DNA from: an uncultured Oscillibacter sp.
GTDB lineage: Bacteria; Bacillota; Clostridia; Oscillospirales; Oscillospiraceae
Assembly (NCBI GenBank): GCA_900770295.1
Contig: CAAGJQ010000094.1
Span: 1-30,089, forward strand
Length of the DNA stretch: 30,089 nucleotides
Direction: 5' to 3'
Below, one piece after another: positions 19,820 to 24,889 of this stretch. Positions within the stretch are counted from its first letter, which is position 1, and the number at the start of each line of letters is the position of its first letter. The notes beneath the pieces are model-generated. The model saw nothing but the letters and a program-made list of their open reading frames with translations, made no database searches and had not been told where the DNA came from. The position numbers and the translations under genes are program-made.

Positions 19820-19827
19820 GTGAACGA
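19791..19827 (+). repeat. copy A of a dispersed promoter-like element
   Basis: TTGCAAGCAT, then CTGGA, then a 22-base stretch opening AGCTGTGCTATACTG and ending TGAACGA. The same ends recur at 22857-22889 with G in place of CTGGA and one A-to-G change in the -10. Confidence 0.8.
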
Positions 19828-19923
19828 TGATTAGGGCGTTGTGATACACTCCCTCCTGGTTTCGTCGTTGTTGCTGGGTTCATCATAAACCGTCAGGGGC
19901 CGCAATCCCCTGGCGGTTTCTTT
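19826..19923 (+). ncRNA. candidate phage small RNA (about 95 nt)
   Basis: A strong promoter at 19791-19819 and a strong terminator at 19887-19923 enclose under 100 bases with no meaningful reading frame; the first ATG gives a five-codon peptide. The 5' half carries CTCCCTCCTGG, complementary to Shine-Dalgarno sequences. A regulatory RNA is the simplest reading; a transcription decoy or a leader whose gene has been lost is possible. Confidence 0.45.
19887..19923 (+). terminator. rho-independent terminator of the short transcript
   Basis: Arms AAACCGTCAGGGG (19887-19899) and CCCCTGGCGGTTT (19907-19919), one G-U pair, 7-base loop, followed by CTTTATG. Confidence 0.85.
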
Positions 19924-19929
19924 ATGTCC

Positions 19930-19970
19930 AAACAAGACGGTTTCGCATCCAAGCGAAAACCGGCTTGTTT
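19930..19970. terminator. second hairpin downstream of the short transcript
   Basis: AAACAAG and CGGTTTCGC (19930-19946) pair with GCGAAAACCG and CTTGTTT (19953-19970) with one mismatch and one bulge. The plus strand ends in TTGTTTT, so it could back up the first terminator or stop transcripts from the repressor side. Confidence 0.5.
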
Positions 19971-20170
19971 TGGGTATGGGGAAATACTCACTAAACACGT
20001 TTTTGGTCAGTACTTCTCTTATACTCTCCCTAATACTCTCTATAGTTTCTCTTTCGGGTTATATATATCTCTCCATAGGAGATATATATAACCCTTAGTT
20101 TATCTATTGAGTATTAAATAATATATACCTCTTACGCGCGCGTAGCAAAAAGTGTGCCAACGCCTCTATA
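19971..20170. other. AT-rich gene-free stretch with inverted repeats, downstream of the repressor
   Basis: It contains a perfect 16-bp inverted repeat (20056-20071 with 20079-20094, 7-base spacer), several ATACTC/ACTCTC repeats between 19983 and 20045, and the self-complementary TACGCGCGCGTA at 20133-20144. There is no credible gene. The long hairpin may end the repressor mRNA, though no T-run follows it. Confidence 0.5.
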
Positions 20171-20947
20171 TCATGTTTCCCAGTGTCCAAGGACCAGGCC
20201 CATCGTCGAGAAGTCGTCGCACTCCTCAATGATCCTGTCCTGATATGCCTTGTTGATGGATACCAGACGGATTTGTCCCTTTTCCCGGTCCACCGTAAGC
20301 TTTTTGCAGTAAGCCTCACCATTGAGCAAAAAGATCCCGATGCTACCCGGTTCAATGCTGCTCCTGCTCTGTACAAACACCGTGCACCCGTCCGGGATGT
20401 CCGGCGACATGCTGGTGCCGGAAATTCGGATTCCAAAATCCGCACCATCAGGCACAACGTTGGCCGGATACTGCTCAATGTGATACGCCGGATCGTCCAG
20501 ATAGTTTCCAAGTCCGGCTGCCGCAGGTTGGTCATATACCCGGTAGTCAACAAATCCGTCGCTCCGCTTCCGCACCTTCAGCTCTGGCCGCTTCGGCGTC
20601 CCGCTCTGGCGCTTCTCAGCAACGGCGGAAGCGTGTTCAAAGTCAAGGATCGCCTTTACCGCTCCGCGCCCGTGTCCGTCAAGCTTGTCAAACGTCTTTG
20701 CGACTTCCATTGCCTCTGCTGAAAAAGCAGGGGCGATTGTTTTTGCATTAATTCCATCATCAAAATCCGCCAGGCGCTTCCCAAGTGCCTTTGCAATAGC
20801 TTTCATGGTGTCAAGAGTAGGTGCCTTTGTTGTTCCAGCAATGATTTTATTCAACGTTCCTTTTGGAACGCCGGATGCTTCGGAAAGTTCATCAATCGTC
20901 ATACCAGCATCTTTCCGATACCGTGCAATCATCTCTCCCAATTCCAT
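20171..20947 (-). CDS. phage S24-family repressor (CI/LexA-like, autocleaving)
   Basis: A 258-residue protein. The XRE helix-turn-helix is at about 5-58 (MTIDELSEASGVPKGTLNKI), then a linker, then an S24 peptidase/dimerisation domain. Ala144-Gly145 (in PAAAGLGNYL) is the expected self-cleavage site, with Ser179 in SGTSMSP and Lys215 or Lys216 in EAYCKKL as the catalytic pair. It would keep the phage silent and be cleaved when RecA is activated by DNA damage. The start at 20947 has AGGAGGTGA upstream and a near-consensus promoter at 20971-20999. It faces the Cro-like gene across three similar operators. Confidence 0.92.
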   Translation of the reverse strand: MELGEMIARYRKDAGMTIDELSEASGVPKGTLNKIIAGTTKAPTLDTMKAIAKALGKRLADFDDGINAKTIAPAFSAEAMEVAKTFDKLDGHGRGAVKAILDFEHASAVAEKRQSGTPKRPELKVRKRSDGFVDYRVYDQPAAAGLGNYLDDPAYHIEQYPANVVPDGADFGIRISGTSMSPDIPDGCTVFVQSRSSIEPGSIGIFLLNGEAYCKKLTVDREKGQIRLVSINKAYQDRIIEECDDFSTMGLVLGHWET

Positions 20948-20970
20948 GAAATCACCTCCTATTACTCAGC

Positions 20971-20999
20971 ATTGTATATGCATCGTCATGTTTTGTCAA
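20971..20999 (-). promoter_or_regulatory. repressor (PRM-like) promoter
   Basis: On the minus strand TTGACA (20999-20994), 17 bases, TACAAT (20976-20971), one base from consensus. Operator O1 (21009-21022) lies immediately upstream of the -35, a position suited to autoregulation. Confidence 0.85.
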
Positions 21000-21008
21000 T
21001 ACAAAAAG

Positions 21009-21022
21009 TTCCTTTTACGGAA
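21009..21022. promoter_or_regulatory. operator O1 of the immunity switch
   Basis: TTCCTTTTACGGAA, a 14-bp imperfect palindrome. The flanking A-G and C-T extend the pairing to AGTTCC and GGAACT (21007-21024). Confidence 0.7.
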
Positions 21023-21042
21023 CTAAAATTCGATTATTGCTC

Positions 21043-21071
21043 TTGACAAATTCCGTTAACGGGATTATGCT
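21043..21071 (+). promoter_or_regulatory. early rightward (PR-like) promoter
   Basis: TTGACA (21043-21048), 17 bases, TATGCT (21066-21071). Operator O2 fills the spacer, so repressor binding would exclude RNA polymerase. Confidence 0.85.
21051..21064. promoter_or_regulatory. operator O2 of the immunity switch
   Basis: TTCCGTTAACGGGA, within the spacer of the rightward promoter; the core CCGTTAACGG is a perfect palindrome. Confidence 0.7.
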
Positions 21072-21082
21072 TGTATCATAAA

Positions 21083-21096
21083 TCCCGAAAACGGAA
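21083..21096. promoter_or_regulatory. operator O3 of the immunity switch
   Basis: TCCCGAAAACGGAA, same 14-bp framework as O1 and O2, just downstream of the rightward -10, in the 5' leader of the Cro-like gene. Confidence 0.65.
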
Positions 21097-21115
21097 CTTT
21101 TTTGGAGGTGAAAAA

Positions 21116-21325
21116 ATGCCGTACTTCCCGAACCTCGCCGGAGAAATTGCAAGACGCGGAATCAAAAAGAAAGCGATTGCAGACGCTCTGAACATCTGCA
21201 ATCGCTCTCTGAACAACAAGCTCAGTGGACGCGTCCCGTTCACCTGGGACGAAGTAAAACTGATTCGCAGTCAATTCTTCCCTGACATGAGCCCGGACGA
21301 CCTGTTTATGACGAACGCCAGCTAA
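21116..21325 (+). CDS. small Cro-like HTH phage regulator
   Basis: A 69-residue protein with an XRE-type helix-turn-helix (IKKKAIADALNICNRSLNNKL, about 16-36) and a short tail (PDMSPDDLF). It is the first gene of the rightward promoter and would compete with the S24 repressor at the three operators to favour lytic growth. The start at 21116 is chosen for TTTGGAGGTG 5 bases upstream; an in-frame ATG at 21071 falls in the promoter itself. The last four bases overlap the end of the minus-strand membrane-protein gene. Confidence 0.8.
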   Translation: MPYFPNLAGEIARRGIKKKAIADALNICNRSLNNKLSGRVPFTWDEVKLIRSQFFPDMSPDDLFMTNAS

Positions 21326-21726
21326 ATCACATTTATCTCCATCAAGTTACTGACTTGCAAAATCAGCAAAAGTAGAAACGCTGTGTATGTCGATGCAAAG
21401 GACACATATCCACAAAAATGAAGTTCATCCTCATATGGTGGATGATAACGTTTCTCCAAAAGTCGTTTGTCCTTTCTATGCAGGAAGAAATATACCGCAA
21501 TCGAAAACAGGAATACCAAAGAAGTTGGTATACCTGCAAAAAACACCCAGAAAACCAGATACAGGAAAACACTCATTACAATCGATAAATCTGCACCTGT
21601 ATTCTGATTCTGAATTCTGTGAAAAGATGGATGGCCGATTACTTCGCTGTTCAGAAGGATAAGCACTGTACTTCCGATTACCAACAGCAAAATGACAGTT
21701 GCTAAAATCGTTTTGTTTCTTTTCAT
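21322..21726 (-). CDS. small phage membrane protein, unknown function
   Basis: 134 residues with three hydrophobic segments (about 7-25, 48-82, 110-127) and a basic loop (HRKDKRLLEKRYH). No family is recognised. It lies on the strand opposite to the early operon, between the Cro-like gene and the antirepressor, so it is probably expressed in lysogeny, as superinfection-exclusion or 'moron' genes are. The start ATG is preceded by GAAAGGGTGATTGG, almost the same initiation sequence as that of the small membrane gene at 22780. I see no good promoter for it. The coding strand is inferred from hydrophobic pattern, start signal and length. Confidence 0.6.
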   Translation of the reverse strand: MKRNKTILATVILLLVIGSTVLILLNSEVIGHPSFHRIQNQNTGADLSIVMSVFLYLVFWVFFAGIPTSLVFLFSIAVYFFLHRKDKRLLEKRYHPPYEDELHFCGYVSFASTYTAFLLLLILQVSNLMEINVI

Positions 21727-21740
21727 CCAATCACCCTTTC
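21724..21740 (-). repeat. translation-initiation repeat, copy 1 (one mismatch)
   Basis: CATCCAATCACCCTTTC on the plus strand; on the minus strand GAAAGGGTGATTGGATG, the ribosome binding site and start of the membrane gene. It matches 16 of 17 bases of the copies at 22545 and 22777. Confidence 0.7.
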
Positions 21741-21763
21741 AATTTTCTGTCAAAGGAGGCTAC

Positions 21764-22537
21764 ATGAGCAACATTCAGATTTTCAACTACAACAGCACCG
21801 AGATTCGCACCATTCAGAATGACGGCGAGCCGTGGTTCGTCCTGAAAGATGTGTGCCAGGTGCTCGGTATGGATACAACCCAGCTTAAGAAGGTGGCAGA
21901 CCGCCTTGAAGCGGATGAAAAGGGGCGTACTCAGATTACGACCCCCGGTGGTGTGCAGGAAACGTGGATCATCAACGAATCCGGCCTGTACAACGTAATC
22001 CTCCGGTCCGACAAGCCGGAGGCAAAGCCTTTCCGCAAGTGGGTGACCTCCGAAGTACTCCCCACCATCCGACGCCACGGGATGTACGCAACACCGGACA
22101 CCGTGGAAAAGATGCTGGCCGACCCGGATACCACCATCAAGCTGCTGGAGACCATCAAGCAGGAGCGTGCCGCCCGTCTGGCTCTGGAAGCGCAGGCCGA
22201 AGCGGACAAGCCCAAGGTCCTGTTTGCGGATGCCGTATCTGCCTCTCATACATCCATCCTTGTTGGCGACCTCGCCAAGCTGCTCCGGCAGAACGGCGTT
22301 GAGATCGGGCAAAACCGCCTGTTCCGCTTCCTGCGGGACAATGGGTATCTCTGTTCCCACGGAGAACGGTACAATCTGCCGACCCAGCGCAGTATGGACC
22401 GCGGCTGGTTCCAGGTGAAGGAGACCACCATCAACCAGCCGGACGGAAGCGTCCGCATCACCAGAACGGTGAAGGTGACCGGCAAGGGCCAGCAGTATTT
22501 CATCAACCTGTTTCTCTCCGGCGCCGCATCCGCATAA
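21764..22537 (+). CDS. phage antirepressor (BRO-N / KilA C-terminal domain)
   Basis: A 257-residue protein. The BRO-N domain is at about 1-108 (GEPWFVLKDVCQVLGMDT, INESGLYNVILRSDKPEAKPFRKWVTSEVLPTIRRHG shows its hallmark spacing), a helical linker lies at 115-160, and the KilAC domain at about 165-255 (ILVGDLAKLLRQNGVEIGQNRLFRFLRDNGYL). Such proteins counteract phage repressors or regulate the lytic switch by DNA binding. The start at 21764 has CAAAGGAGG at the right distance. It sits two genes after the Cro-like regulator in the early region. Confidence 0.92.
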   Translation: MSNIQIFNYNSTEIRTIQNDGEPWFVLKDVCQVLGMDTTQLKKVADRLEADEKGRTQITTPGGVQETWIINESGLYNVILRSDKPEAKPFRKWVTSEVLPTIRRHGMYATPDTVEKMLADPDTTIKLLETIKQERAARLALEAQAEADKPKVLFADAVSASHTSILVGDLAKLLRQNGVEIGQNRLFRFLRDNGYLCSHGERYNLPTQRSMDRGWFQVKETTINQPDGSVRITRTVKVTGKGQQYFINLFLSGAASA

Positions 22538-22544
22538 AGCGGCG

Positions 22545-22563
22545 CCATCCCATCACCCTTTCG
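22545..22563. repeat. 19-bp direct repeat, left copy
   Basis: CCATCCCATCACCCTTTCG, identical to 22777-22795. The two copies bracket the minus-strand small membrane gene. Confidence 0.9.
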
Positions 22564-22567
22564 GAGG

Positions 22568-22780
22568 TCATCCATGCAGAAGTTTGATGAAAATGTCAAC
22601 GATCCCGCCGAAATGCTCAAGCAGAGAACCAATCACCGCACCAAGAAGAACAAGAAACGCCTGATATATGCGATCGAATTTCTTTTCGGCCTTATCATCG
22701 GCTCTCTTCTTTCGCATTTCTTTTTCTAACGCTTCCTGTTTCCGCTGATTATTCAGTTCTTCCATTTCCCGCGTTCCCAT
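22568..22780 (-). CDS. small phage membrane protein (coiled coil plus one TM), unknown function
   Basis: 70 residues: a highly charged helical N-half (EMEELNNQRKQEALEKEMRK, about 5-24, continuing to 38) and one membrane segment (about 42-62, FLVLLGAVIGSLLEHF). The start at 22780 is chosen because AAAGGGTG lies 6 bases upstream and a TATAAT promoter (22822-22850) precedes it; an in-frame ATG at 22813 lies too close to that promoter. The gene is bracketed by exact 19-bp repeats, suggesting insertion or duplication of a small cassette. A plus-strand frame at 22574-22729 competes for the same DNA. Function unknown. Confidence 0.6.
   Translation of the reverse strand: MGTREMEELNNQRKQEALEKEMRKKRADDKAEKKFDRIYQAFLVLLGAVIGSLLEHFGGIVDIFIKLLHG
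22574..22729 (+). CDS. alternative plus-strand frame: 51-residue tail-anchored peptide
   Basis: The frame opens with ATG at 22574 after TCGGAGGTCATCC, a good ribosome binding site 37 bases after the antirepressor stop, and ends at 22729. The product would be a charged N-half (KQRTNHRTKKNKKR) and a C-terminal hydrophobic segment (LIYAIEFLFGLIIGSLLSHF). It is wholly antisense to the minus-strand gene 22568-22780. Either both are used or one is a shadow; I favour the minus gene because it has its own promoter. Confidence 0.3.
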   Translation: MQKFDENVNDPAEMLKQRTNHRTKKNKKRLIYAIEFLFGLIIGSLLSHFFF

Positions 22781-22795
22781 CCCATCACCCTTTCG
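22777..22795. repeat. 19-bp direct repeat, right copy
   Basis: Identical to 22545-22563. Read on the minus strand it provides the ribosome binding site and ATG of the small membrane gene. Confidence 0.9.
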
Positions 22796-22821
22796 CAATG
22801 CGCAATCAAACACGCAACAAC

Positions 22822-22850
22822 ATTATATAACACAAATAAACAACACACAA
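22822..22850 (-). promoter_or_regulatory. promoter of the minus-strand small membrane gene
   Basis: On the minus strand TTGTGT (22850-22845), 17 bases, TATAAT (22827-22822), in a 110-bp AT-rich divergent intergenic region. Confidence 0.6.
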
Positions 22851-22856
22851 CTCATT

Positions 22857-22889
22857 TTGCAAGCATGAGCTGTGCTGTACTGTGAACGA
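22857..22889 (+). repeat. copy B of the dispersed promoter-like element
   Basis: TTGCAAGCAT and a 22-base stretch opening AGCTGTGCTGTACTG match copy A at 19791-19827, with a net 4-base deletion between them. TGC-TGTACT could act as an extended -10; the -35 spacing is only 13. It lies directly before the zinc-ribbon gene. Confidence 0.8.
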
Positions 22890-22891
22890 CC

Positions 22892-23071
22892 ATGAAACGA
22901 AGACCGAGCAAGCACTGGAGACAGCGACCGCCCATCCGCTATTTCCGCTGCACCGTCTGCGGAGCTGCCGCAACAGCTCCAAAGTGGAGAGGCAGAACGC
23001 ACCCAGGGCATATCAAAACCATGTATTGCTACCGCTGCAAGGCCGTTACCGACCATGTACAGGTAGATTGA
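22892..23071 (+). CDS. small basic zinc-ribbon phage protein
   Basis: 59 residues. A strongly basic N-terminus (MKRRPSKHWRQR) leads to two CxxC pairs: CTVC (20-23) and CYRC (46-49), the spacing of a zinc ribbon. It probably binds nucleic acid or a phage/host transcription factor; no named family is assigned. It has no Shine-Dalgarno: the ATG is about 11 bases after the -10 of element copy B, so the mRNA would be leaderless or nearly so. It starts the rightward early operon, 27 bases before the next gene. Confidence 0.65.
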   Translation: MKRRPSKHWRQRPPIRYFRCTVCGAAATAPKWRGRTHPGHIKTMYCYRCKAVTDHVQVD

Positions 23072-23098
23072 AGCAACAACGACAAAGGAGAAATCATC

Positions 23099-23302
23099 AT
23101 GTCAGAATCGTTTGCATACCGGGAGAACCTGGAACAGATTCTCCAATTCACAGGAGGAAAGAACCTCCTGAACGTTTCAGAAGTTGGCCGCTTCACCGGC
23201 CTGGTTGACCAGAGGACGATCAAGCGCCGCTACCCATTTGTAGACGGAAGAATCAGCGCAGCCACCCTGGCCCGCTGCATGTGCGGAGGTGGCAAGCAAT
23301 GA
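23099..23302 (+). CDS. small HTH-like phage protein (excisionase/MerR-like fold possible)
   Basis: 67 residues. The segment LLNVSEVGRFTGLVDQRTIKRRYPFVDGRISAATLARC (about 23-60) has the layout of an excisionase or MerR-type winged helix: helix, turn, recognition helix with basic residues, and a short wing. It may control integrase or early genes. The ribosome binding site AAAGGAGAA is 6-7 bases before the ATG. It overlaps the next gene by ATGA. The family is not certain. Confidence 0.65.
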   Translation: MSESFAYRENLEQILQFTGGKNLLNVSEVGRFTGLVDQRTIKRRYPFVDGRISAATLARCMCGGGKQ

Positions 23303-23490
23303 TGTATTGCAACGGAACCGCCGTAAATGGTCCGAAGGTCGGAGACCGGCTTATTCGGAAGCCGGAACTCGGCCACGACAACATACCGGACCCAATCCCC
23401 TGCACGGTGGTCTACGTCAACGAGGCCCACGGCTTTTACACCGTACAATTCGACGCCGGCTACCGGCAGGCATACAAATTCGGAGGTTGA
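23299..23490 (+). CDS. small phage protein, unknown function
   Basis: 63 residues, starting inside the stop codon of the previous gene (ATGA). Strand-rich, with KVGDRLIRKPEL, CTVVYVNEAHGFYTVQFDAGYRQAYKF: the pattern of a small beta-barrel such as an SH3-like fold. No catalytic motif. Translational coupling to the HTH protein suggests joint expression. Function unknown. Confidence 0.65.
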   Translation: MMYCNGTAVNGPKVGDRLIRKPELGHDNIPDPIPCTVVYVNEAHGFYTVQFDAGYRQAYKFGG

Positions 23491-23495
23491 TAAAT

Positions 23496-24131
23496 ATGGC
23501 AGGAAAAGTTGAAAAGACAGAGGTCGTAATCCCCGCGATTGATATTCGCCTTGCGACCATCAAAATTGTTGGAGATTCTCCGCTCATCATGCACGCATGG
23601 AGCGACAAGGCCAAACAGATGATTCTTGACAAGCAGATGAAGAAGGCAAAGAGCAAAGGCCATGACGCAAAGAATCCTGTGGAGGACTTCATCAATTCCA
23701 TGTACTGGATGTCCGGAAAGCCGACGGAGTACACGGAAGAATCCTTTGCAGAGGCCATTGAAAACGGCGCGAAGTTCTGCTTCCCAACAACTGCTTTCAA
23801 GGCGTCCGCCGTTTCCGCCGCATACCGCGCAGGCATCACAAAGAACATGGTCACCATGAACGGCGCTTTCCACATTGACGGAGAGTTTACGGAGATTCAC
23901 GGAATCCCCCACATCCGGGAGGACATGGTACGCATTGCCATGGGCGGCACAGACATCCGTTTCAGAGGTCAGTTTGACGAGTGGAGCGCCATCTTTACGG
24001 CGAAGTATAACGCCGCCGTCCTGAGTTTGGAGCAGCTTGTCAATATGTTCAACCTGGGCGGATTCGCCTGCGGCCTTGGCGAGTGGCGCCCGGAGAAGGG
24101 CGGCACCTTCGGCATGTACCACGTTGAGTAA
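23496..24131 (+). CDS. phage protein of unknown function, 211 residues
   Basis: A soluble protein with no membrane segment, starting at 23496 after CGGAGGTTG. It mixes beta strands (IRLATIKIVGDSPLIMHAW, near residues 17-35) with a lysine-rich helix (KAKQMILDKQMKKAKSKG) and a Gly/Phe-rich C-terminus (FNLGGFACGLGEWRPEKGGTFGMY). I recognise it only as a type found in early regions of Clostridial phages, not by a function. It ends directly before the unusual G-periodic region at 24132. Confidence 0.7.
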   Translation: MAGKVEKTEVVIPAIDIRLATIKIVGDSPLIMHAWSDKAKQMILDKQMKKAKSKGHDAKNPVEDFINSMYWMSGKPTEYTEESFAEAIENGAKFCFPTTAFKASAVSAAYRAGITKNMVTMNGAFHIDGEFTEIHGIPHIREDMVRIAMGGTDIRFRGQFDEWSAIFTAKYNAAVLSLEQLVNMFNLGGFACGLGEWRPEKGGTFGMYHVE

Positions 24132-24429
24132 TACGGCAGGAAAGGCTTGTTGTGGATTGTCGCGGAAAGTTGATACGTGGCGGGGCAGGCTGGGCCAGTA
24201 GTGTTAAGGCGGGATGCGCCGGGATAAGGATTTGAAATGCATGGCAGGCATGTTTAGTCTGGGTGCGATTCGATGCGGTTCGTTCAGGTATGGATTGGCA
24301 GGCAAGGCGGGTTTAGTTAAGGAATGTTAAGAAAGGGACCGCCATGGCAGGAAAGGCGGGGCAAGGTCGGAACGCTTTGGTTTGTAAAGGTTCGGCAGGC
24401 GTGGAAATGCCGGAAAGGAATGATTGCAA
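24132..24429 (+). other. non-coding tract with five-base guanine periodicity
   Basis: There is no gene. G recurs every five bases: reading in pentamers, 9/10 have G at position 4 (24136-24185), 10/12 at position 3 (24186-24245), 11/11 at position 2 (24246-24300), 14/14 at position 1 (24301-24370), 5/5 at position 4 (24371-24395) and 4/5 at position 3 (24396-24420). G outnumbers C on this strand roughly 22:9 and 25:8 in the two central 60-base lines. It is not an exact tandem repeat. The last 20 bases hold the next gene's ribosome binding site. Confidence 0.85.
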
Positions 24430-24873
24430 ATGACCTATCAATGGAAAACCCCTTATTTTATGCCTGTTGACGCCCAGTCCGCAGGCGAAGAACTGGATCG
24501 CATTTACAAGAAGCACGAAAATCTGATCCCGTCCAATGTGGTTGAGGAAAGCCGTGATGAAACCTCTATACTACATCCATGTTTCGAGTGGAACGACGCC
24601 GCAGCCGCAGAGAAGTACCGGGAAACGCAGGCCGGTCTGATCCTCCGCAATATAACTGTTGTTTCTGAAAGCGTCGGAAACGAAGAGCCTGTCAGAGCAT
24701 TTGTCAGCGTTCAGAAGTCATACCAGCCCATCGGAATCGTGCTCAGTGACCAGGAAAAGACAGACGAGCTTTTGCGAAACGCATTGAAAGAACTGGTCTC
24801 GTTCAAAGCGAAGTACAGAACGCTCTCCTCTCTGAAACCCGTTTTTAACGCCATTGAAAAAGTATCCGCATAA
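24430..24873 (+). CDS. conserved phage protein of unknown function, 147 residues
   Basis: Starts at ATG 24430 after AAAGGAA. The N-terminal half (YQWKTPYFMPVDAQSAGEEL, then LIPSNVVEESRDETSILHPCFEWNDAAAAEKY) is a type I have seen in phages of Clostridia without an assigned role; the C-half is helical (SFKAKYRTLSSLKPVFNAIEKV). Soluble, with a single Cys. It lies downstream of the G-periodic tract and upstream of the 3D-domain gene by 16 bases, in the early operon. Function unknown. Confidence 0.7.
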   Translation: MTYQWKTPYFMPVDAQSAGEELDRIYKKHENLIPSNVVEESRDETSILHPCFEWNDAAAAEKYRETQAGLILRNITVVSESVGNEEPVRAFVSVQKSYQPIGIVLSDQEKTDELLRNALKELVSFKAKYRTLSSLKPVFNAIEKVSA

Positions 24874-24889
24874 GCCAGGAGGATAACCA

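Noticed and set aside
22246..22632. Minus-strand frame opposite the antirepressor C-terminus, beginning near the left 19-bp repeat
   Set aside because: The repeat supplies a ribosome binding site, but the translation is antisense to the KilAC domain and shows no domain of its own.
24132..24429. CRISPR array or simple tandem repeat
   Set aside because: There is no repeated unit of fixed sequence and no repeat-spacer structure; only the guanine phase recurs.
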